Below, one piece after another: positions 57,302-64,000 of a stretch of DNA of 64,000 nucleotides. The position numbers were made by a program, and so were the translations under genes. The first letter of the stretch is position 1; each line of letters opens with the position of its first letter. The DNA comes from Pampus argenteus (lineage: Eukaryota; Chordata; Actinopteri; Scombriformes; Stromateidae). The notes below the pieces were generated by a model. That model was not told the DNA's origin. It saw only the letters and a list, made by a program, of their open reading frames with translations, and ran no database searches. The stretch spans positions 11,230,001 through 11,294,000 of the forward strand of contig CM072866.1 in the NCBI GenBank assembly GCA_036937835.1, in the 5' to 3' direction.

Positions 57302-59569
57302 CTGCAGACAAAAAGAGTCATGTATATATGGTATATATTTATTTCAACATTTAAGAAACTTATTTGCAAACTAATGCATAACAACAAGCGAAATACAAAG
57401 ACACATAATCAATATCTTTATGATAATGTATCATTTCATCAGTCTAAATTGTATCTAATTTATTTGAGGCTGCATGCAAGAAGTGTATCTCATCTGTGTA
57501 CACTCTATTAATCCAAAATGCTCTTCAACGAAAGCCAACAATCACTCCATCACCACCTGCTGCTGGTACAGGCAGAGGGGCAAAGTTGTGAATGGTAGCT
57601 TTAACAAGAGTTGGACAGAGACACATAAATATACATATATGTAGATGGAAAAAAATAAAGAATAAGAGAATAAGAGAGAACAAATTCTGTTTGGCACGCT
57701 ACATATTCACCTGCTTCCTGTCTCACTAAACAGAGGGCACACTACCTCCTTGGCACTGAGCATTAACATTGGTATTAAACTGAGTATTGTATATCTGTCC
57801 AATATGAACTCTGATCATTAATGTATGTGGCTGTTATTTCTTACTCTGATGTCTGCATGAGCACAACTGTCTTCACTGATATCTAGAATGTCTGTAACTG
57901 TTATACAGTAAATTACAGTGACATCTTAAGGATCTAACTTGAAATTTCAACCCTAAATTTTTCAATTTTCAATACTTTTAGGGACAAAGGAGCTCAAATA
58001 TTACGACACACCGTTAACCATGTTGTACCATTAAAGCCTACAACTGAGGGCAGCAATTTCAATCAGGAAAACTAACGTAAACTACAATTATAAAGACTGT
58101 GTTTCAATTCAATGCTACACACATAGTAATTAGATACTATTATATAACATTCAGATAACATTCAGGTTCAAATTCCTGAGTGGGACGCAAACATTAAGCA
58201 ACATACAAGTCATAGTCTACTGTGGGAAAATGGTCTGGTTTCTCTACCTTCTTGAGGGAAATGATCTCTTTGAAAATAATGACAATTCAACCTTGTGGAA
58301 GTTTATTTTGTTTAAACAAAATCCAATCACTGCTGGAGTCACTTTGAACAATGAGCTGCTTTTTGGCACATTTGTTATTTAAATCACTGCAAGATGCATT
58401 AGTAATATCTCTAAGTTTTAAATACCGTTACTAAGAGACATTACAAGACTAAATTTCCAATTAGCACTGCTGTGTCTGGCGAGAACATTGATAGTCAATA
58501 CATTAGAGACTAGACCAAATAGATCAGCTACAACTGCTATCTTTTTTGGGAACAGTATATGTTCACACCTCAGCTAGCTGTAATGAGTCTCATAATATTA
58601 CATATTCATTTAAAACGGTTCCTCTGCCTTAGACAAAACCTACACTAGTAATGTTTAGCAGTTCAGCAGGCATTGGTGAGTTATAGAGATTGGAAAGGCG
58701 ATTCATTGACACATGGGACCAGGCCATGCAGCATAAACTATGTGAGTGAGCATTTGTTTTGCTCGAGGTGTAAGTGTTGGGTGCCAGAACTAAAAATGAG
58801 AATTATCCCAAAGTTATTATGATTACTTTAGAGCAAATCTTCTCAATCTTCGATGTATGTCTTAAGCAGCCTTATAATAGTGTTTTTATCTTAAAATGTT
58901 TTGGTTGGATTTTCTGGTAATAATACTGGTAATAAGCCCTATTCTTATACAATGATGCACCAAATTATAGGTTCTCTTTGTTTTGTTTTTCTGTACACAT
59001 TCATAAAAAACTGTGTTATAATTAACAACAGTCTGCATTTCACACATGTACATCATCTCTCATTTGTATATCTCAAGCAGAGCTGTGACCAACTCTCAAT
59101 TTCGCCCTCTTTTCTCTCTCCCTTCTCCAGAGGATAATAGAGAACAATCCTCAGACCCTCAGAGAAAGACAAGGTTACAAGCATCACCATGGAAACCCTG
59201 GCCTCATTCCCCCAAATCAACATGTGGGAACAAGGAACTTTTCATCAGTGACAACATGGCCTAAAAATGAAGAAAAAAAGGCTAATGACCAGTGAAAGCT
59301 ATTCATTCAAACCTACAGTACATGTGTGTCTGAAACAAATGCCATAATACCGCTTTGAATCACACCATGTCAATGTCTAGTGTGCATGTTCAGTATGAGT
59401 ACATTTCAGCACATTTCACAATGAATCCACTAACTATTTTTTTTCTATTTACAAATCATACCAGACATTTCTTTTAGAGATGTTAGTTAGTGTATATGCC
59501 TTCCAAAGTGATTAAACACATCCTGTATAATGTAGAAACATTGCATGCTGGGACTGGAAAATTACAGTA

Positions 59570-60401
59570 CCGTATTTTCCAGACTATAAGCCACTACTTT
59601 TTTCCTATACTTTGAACCATGCGGCTTATACAGAGATGTGGATTTTCTATGAATTTTTCTTCAGCCCACAGGGGCTATATAATATTATTACACCCTCACC
59701 CCGTCAAAATGGAAAACCCACAAAGAAACTCATATGATGCAGCTTTTGAAGTTGAAGGCGATCTGGTTATCCATGAAGGAAACAGAGCAGCTGCACGTAA
59801 TCTTGCCGTTAATGAATCTATGGTGAGACGGTACGTGATGAAGATTATCTGAGGCTGTTCAACTCCGACACTGAAGAGGACGACTTCAGTGTCTTCAGTG
59901 CACAGAAGAAATGAAGTGACAGTGGTATGGTGTTCATTAGTTTTAAATGGTCAGGAGGAAGATAAATAGTGACTTGTGGCTTCAGTACATGGGAGAATGA
60001 AGCGACTTTAATAGTTGCACAGTTGCGCTTTAACAGTGTGCAGGAGGAAAAGGTGACAGTGATTTGGTGTTTAATGGTTTCAGTACGCAGGAGGAAGAAA
60101 AATAAAGTAACTTAGTTTTAGTGCACAGGAGGAAGATGAATAAAACCATCAATTACTTTTCTGTTTTGTTTATCAGCACTTTTATTGCTGCGTTTATTGC
60201 GGCACTGTTCGGAAACAATCAGTTCAGGTATATGAATAAACACTTATGGTACAAAATCTTTGTCTAAATAACTTATTTCTCAGCCTGGATATCGGCGGCC
60301 TATAGTCCGGTGCACCTTATATGTGACAAAATATATATTTAATTTAAATTTTAGTGGGTGTGGATTATATTTAGGTGCGCTCTATAGTCCGGAAAATACG
60401 G
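59570..60401 (+). mobile_element. pogo/Tigger-like DNA transposon, internally deleted, TA target site
   Basis: The left end reads CCGTATTTTCCAGACTATAA after TA; the right end, reverse-complemented, reads CCGTATTTTCCGGACTATAG, next to TA. These inverted termini of about 20 bp and the TA duplication fit Tc1/mariner-superfamily pogo elements. The interior encodes only a short transposase start and then degenerate repeats of a CAGTGCACAGGAGGAAG-like unit (about 59885-60140). At 832 bp it is non-autonomous. Confidence 0.85.
59709..59852 (+). pseudogene. pogo-like transposase N-terminal remnant
   Basis: From ATG 59709 it encodes MENPQRNSYDAAFEVEGDLV then IHEGNRAAARNLAVNESMVR RY. This is the first helix-turn-helix of CENP-B/pogo transposases (pattern: S-Y-x-A-A-F ... 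GNRAAAR..V.E..VR). The catalytic DDE domain is absent and the frame ends after about 48 residues. Confidence 0.75.
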
Positions 60402-61083
60402 TACATTGCATAGTAATTTCTGCAAACTAAGGGTACCTTTTGAATCGTCAATACCTGTAAAAGTATGCAAGGTTCATTCTGAACAATAACGGAAATGTGA
60501 GTTTGAACCTTTGATTTTGAAGTTCAACAATACATCCTTCCTCCTATACATTTAATAGCGAGTGGAACATGGAGTATTAAACAAAGACTGGCTTTAAAAC
60601 TTCATTGTCTATGCATAACAAATCAAAGCCACAGCTTTTTGCTGCACACTTGAAAAAGCACTTTCCAACATAAGCAGGTCAACATCCTCTTAGCCAGACC
60701 TGAGAACAGAGAACAGACACGTCACTGAGCATCTGGAGAGTAAGAGAAAGTGATAGAAACAGAGACAGCAAAATCACATACTGTATATTTTAAAGAGATA
60801 TGGAGTACAGCAGATACAGGCAGGGAGAGACCGAAAGAGAGTGTACTGTGTCTTCATTTAGCACCCAGGGAATAATGAATACCAGCACTGCTACCTCTGC
60901 CAAAACTAGATGCGGGAACAGGCCGCAGCAATAACAAGTGAATACTAATATTCAGAAGCACTAAGCTATTCAATTGTCACACTGGGTGTAATAAAAAAAA
61001 ATCTGAATTCCAACAGATTTAAGCCACATTCAACTGCCTCCTGTTGCTTCTGGGACAAAATTACCATGAGCACCTACATGTTT

Positions 61084-61284
61084 CTAGCAGTGTGATTTCC
61101 AAGATTTACATACTACATACATACTAAAAAGGAAAGTCTTAAGTCTACTCTTAAAGGTGTTGACTGTGTCTGCCTCCCGAACACAGAGTGGTAGTTTATT
61201 CCACAGAAGAGGAGCTTGATAGCTGAAAGCTCTGGCTCCCAATCTATGTTTAGACACTATAGGAAACCGCAAGGAACCCAGCAT
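61084..61284 (-). pseudogene. LINE ORF2 C-terminal remnant (L2/CR1-like)
   Basis: Encodes LGARAFSYQAPLLWNKLPLC then VREADTVNTFKSRLKTFLF. This is the recurrent last segment of fish LINE ORF2 proteins (pattern RAFSYQAP.LWN.LP..VR.A.....FKSRLKT.LF). The reverse transcriptase body is missing. Confidence 0.85.
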
Positions 61285-61552
61285 CTAAACTAAAACAGCT
61301 TTAGAAGACAAGGACCTAATATTCAAGAGTCCACATTTAATTCTCTTGTTTTGGACTCTTGGAGATGTTGATTTAATTTTTATTAGGTTTTTATAATGAA
61401 CTCCTTCTGTTTGTTTTATCTTTAAATAGTGCAGGTGGACGGGGGACAGACACAGTCTCTATACTAGATGATTGGGTGGGCAGCTGCTCTAGTGGAGGCG
61501 CAGAGAAGCGTGTAAGACTGCAGCTCTGCTTCCTGGTCTCAACTCTGGATTG

Positions 61553-61819
61553 TCACGGGTTAGATCGACTAATAAACTTGGCCATGTTTCTAGATATGAG
61601 AGTTGCTCCATCCAAAGTGGGATGGATGCCGTCTCTCCTAATCAGACCAGGTGTTCCCCAGAAAGGTGTCCAATTATCTATGAAGCCCACGTCAATATCT
61701 GGACACCACCTCGACAGCCAGCGGTGAAATGATGACATACGACTATACATGTCATCACTGGTCACATTTGGTAGGGGTCCAGAGAAAATTACGGAGACCG
61801 ACATCGTTTTGGCATACAA
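61553..61819 (-). pseudogene. LINE ORF1 esterase (SGNH hydrolase) remnant
   Basis: Encodes SVIFSGPLPNV, FHRWLSRWCPDIDVGFIDNW, then RRDGIHPTLDGATLISRNMA. DGIHPT carries the Asp and His of the catalytic triad of SGNH/GDSL esterases, and SGPLP is the block common in ORF1 of CR1/L2-clade LINEs. The nucleophile Ser block (GDS) is missing. It lies just upstream, in sense, of the ORF2 end, so most of ORF2 has been deleted between them. Confidence 0.8.
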
Positions 61820-63895
61820 TCATATAAATGAGTTGCTTTCAGAAAAGAGAAATGAGCAGGTGCAGAGAGGTTAAAAGGAAAAGGACAACTACAGAAGAGA
61901 ACTGAAAAGACTGGGAGAAATAGTCAAAAAGCTCAAACAAACAGCGCTTTTCCTTCCTTGTATTGCAGTCAGGGATAGTTGTATTTTGTTCTACCTTTGT
62001 GTTGTGTGTCAATTTCTTTTTTTCTCTTATTGCCCAAACAGCCAGGTGCTGGTTGATCACAGCACAAAATAACTGATCTAATACAGTGTATGAGCCAAAA
62101 GCCTGGAGGACTTATAGCAATGGGCTCTGGGATTTGAACACAGATATCCCTGAGAATAAGAAGTGAATTATTTGTGAAGAGCATTGATAGTAATTTCGGT
62201 ATACTGAGCTTGTTCTTATTATTACACTGGTGCTCTAAAATGAACTATGTTTCAGCTTTGGCAGCTAAGCCTTTCCCAGCAGATTAAGCAATTTTTCTAA
62301 GTTTTTCCTGGATGTAAAAAGAGCTAAGGTCACTTTGAAAAGAACATTCTGTTCTCCAACTCTTTTGGTCTTTCTTTCCCTTTGTATTTGCTGCAATGAG
62401 AGGTCAAATGGGTACATGCAGTATCACCACCATCAGCGCAGCTCACTATCGTCCCATCACAAGAAGAGCAAACTCACAAACACCCCATGAGTATTGTGTA
62501 TCAGTAAGAGCATTCCGCTTTCTGCACACACACTACACTGTGCACTCAGACACACACATTAACACACAAAAGTGCACACACATAGATTTCAAGGATGCAC
62601 AGCCACAGCCGCTAATGATATCTGATATCATTAAATTTTTTCGTATATTAAACAAATACAAAAGAGAGGCCCTTTTTACTTGCACACAGTCAACTTCACT
62701 TCACTGCTGGATCCCAGAAAATTCACCTGACAGTGGTGCAAATGTATGTGTGTGTGTAGTCAGCACTATATGCACACAGCTAAGATAAAAAGAAGACAAC
62801 GTTGCTTCTCTGGCTGTCCAGGGATTTTGTGTAGCTGCTTACCACTGGTATTGTACCCATCTGTCCACCTACAATGTTCATATGCTGCTGTCTTTCTAAT
62901 CCTTGCTATCTGTCTTTACCTACTGCAAGACAGCAAGACACCTTTGCATGTGGGATGCGGTAAAGCCACAGAGACACACTCATGTGAGATCAACTGTCAA
63001 ATATGTAAGTAATAGACTCTACAAGCAAATACAAGGCTATCAGGAATTATTTAGAGGTATCATGCAAGTAAAGTCATGGTTTTAGTATTTTTTTTAAGCA
63101 AAAATACCAAAGATGTGCAGGTTCCAGCTTCTCAAATGTGAGGATTTTATGGTTTTACATTCAATGACATCAACGTGGGCTGTAGGAAATTATAAAGGGC
63201 ATTTTTCACTATTTCCTGACATTTTATATAAAAAAAAAAAAACAATGATTCAATAAATCCAAAAAATATTCAGCAGAATAAACGAAAATAATAGTTGCAG
63301 CCCTAAAAAATGGTATGCAAAGACAAATCTTCCATACATCACAGTGTGAGGCAGGATTATAATGCCTTTGTGAAGAAACAATGTAACTGTACAGAAGAAT
63401 GTGAAATCTGACAACGTGTAAACAATTTGGTTAAGTCCTAAAAAAAATTAAAAAAAACCAAAACAACATACTTACTGGCATCCAGTATGGAAGGAATACA
63501 TATTACATTAGTTTGCCTGCCAGTGTGATCATGATAAAAATCACCCATCATCAGCAAGGATATTTGTTTGGAATGATAACACTGTCTTCTCTCTGACTTG
63601 AGATCTCTCCATACGTTTATCACCTCATTTCTGTGTGATCAATGACATTGCAGCCCCTGTAAATCTCTTTGGCCTTGTGCCCCCTTTGTTTTCTGGCAGA
63701 GGAACAGCTTCTCTCCAGAGATCGTCATATTCCGATCACTACATGAAAACATATGTTGTTATCAAAGCCCTGCTGATTCCCTGATGCATACTTTCATGTG
63801 AGACATTACTCAGGCATTCTTCCACAGTGTGCTGGGGAGTGAGTGGGAGTTTGGCTTACTGTCTGTGGTTGTGTATTTGAAGGTGTCTTTATAAT

Positions 63896-63913
63896 GTGTG
63901 TGTGTGTGTGTGA
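63896..63913. repeat. (GT)n microsatellite, short
   Basis: About 18 bp of GT repeat near the right edge. Confidence 0.85.
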
Positions 63914-64000
63914 TGTGACACCAGGACTTTTAGTTTCAAAGCAAGCAACAAAACTGAAAACACTGTAACAATGTGAAAAGAGTGGGTGTTTGGGGTATGT

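Larger units (their letters stand above)
57302..64000 (-). other. usp43 intron or upstream region; N-terminal exons not seen
   Basis: I searched this stretch for the USP Cys box (N-x-GNTCFMN) and the QHDA-EFL block and found neither on the minus strand, so the 5' exons lie beyond the right edge. Contents are a pogo-like element (59570-60401), an L2-like fragment (61084-61819) and a short GT tract (63896-63913). No other gene is supported. Confidence 0.65.

Noticed and set aside
57076..57387. Minus-strand frame reading DPVHWRIPAVPAQPARSS across visible exon 1
   Set aside because: The neighbouring frame (SFVQDHFQAQY) matches the USP block, has correct phase into the next exon and makes the total coding length a multiple of three.
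1..64000. CRISPR array, operon-type or prokaryotic defence system
   Set aside because: No spaced direct repeats or bacterial gene clusters; the window is a vertebrate intron-rich locus.

Overview
This is teleost fish genomic DNA, probably from a percomorph. It has split genes with GT-AG introns, many CA/GT microsatellites, and the usual fish mixture of Tc1/mariner, pogo, hAT, RTE-like and L2/CR1-like repeats plus one Ty3/gypsy element. No bacterial-type features and no RNA genes were seen.

Layout. Positions 3-212 (+) are the last coding piece of a class A GPCR that resembles melanin-concentrating hormone receptors. It is followed by about 8.3 kb of intergenic DNA holding decayed Tc1-like elements. 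From 57301 down to 8480 on the minus strand lies most of one host gene, the ubiquitin-specific protease usp43. Fourteen coding exons could be placed with splice sites. Their lengths sum to 2913 nt, exactly 971 codons including the stop, and every exon junction keeps phase. They cover the USP zinc ribbon, the catalytic His box, the catalytic Asp region and the long basic/serine-rich tail. The exons carrying the N terminus and the catalytic Cys box must lie beyond the right edge.

The most notable object is a complete 8.4-kb Ty3/gypsy retrotransposon (43613-51994) inside the 20-kb usp43 intron, in the same orientation as the host gene. Its two 876-bp LTRs agree everywhere I compared them and sit exactly 7506 bp apart with no indel. 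It has a 4-bp target duplication, a primer binding site matching the 3' end of tRNA-Arg(ACG), an intact Gag and an intact Pol. The Gag is PNMA-like, with a small RRM-like N-terminal domain and a CCHC knuckle. The Pol is ordered protease-RT-RNase H-integrase and has an unusual acidic repeat tail. Gag and Pol overlap in the -1 frame, and the overlap contains a textbook frameshift signal: heptamer G-TTA-AAC, 7-nt spacer, 9-bp stem, and a possible second stem forming a pseudoknot. The element looks young and possibly still mobile.

Other mobile remnants are two hAT elements with exact 8-bp target duplications (27037-27747, with a BED finger; 56235-56761, a MITE), a pogo-like element between TA sites (59570-60401), an RTE-like endonuclease fragment (13027-13880) and an L2/CR1-like fragment with an ORF1 esterase piece (61084-61819). 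Three strong perfect inverted repeats (35.3, 38.0 and 38.3 kb) are not explained by any feature. The rest is AT-rich intron or intergenic sequence in which I see no gene.
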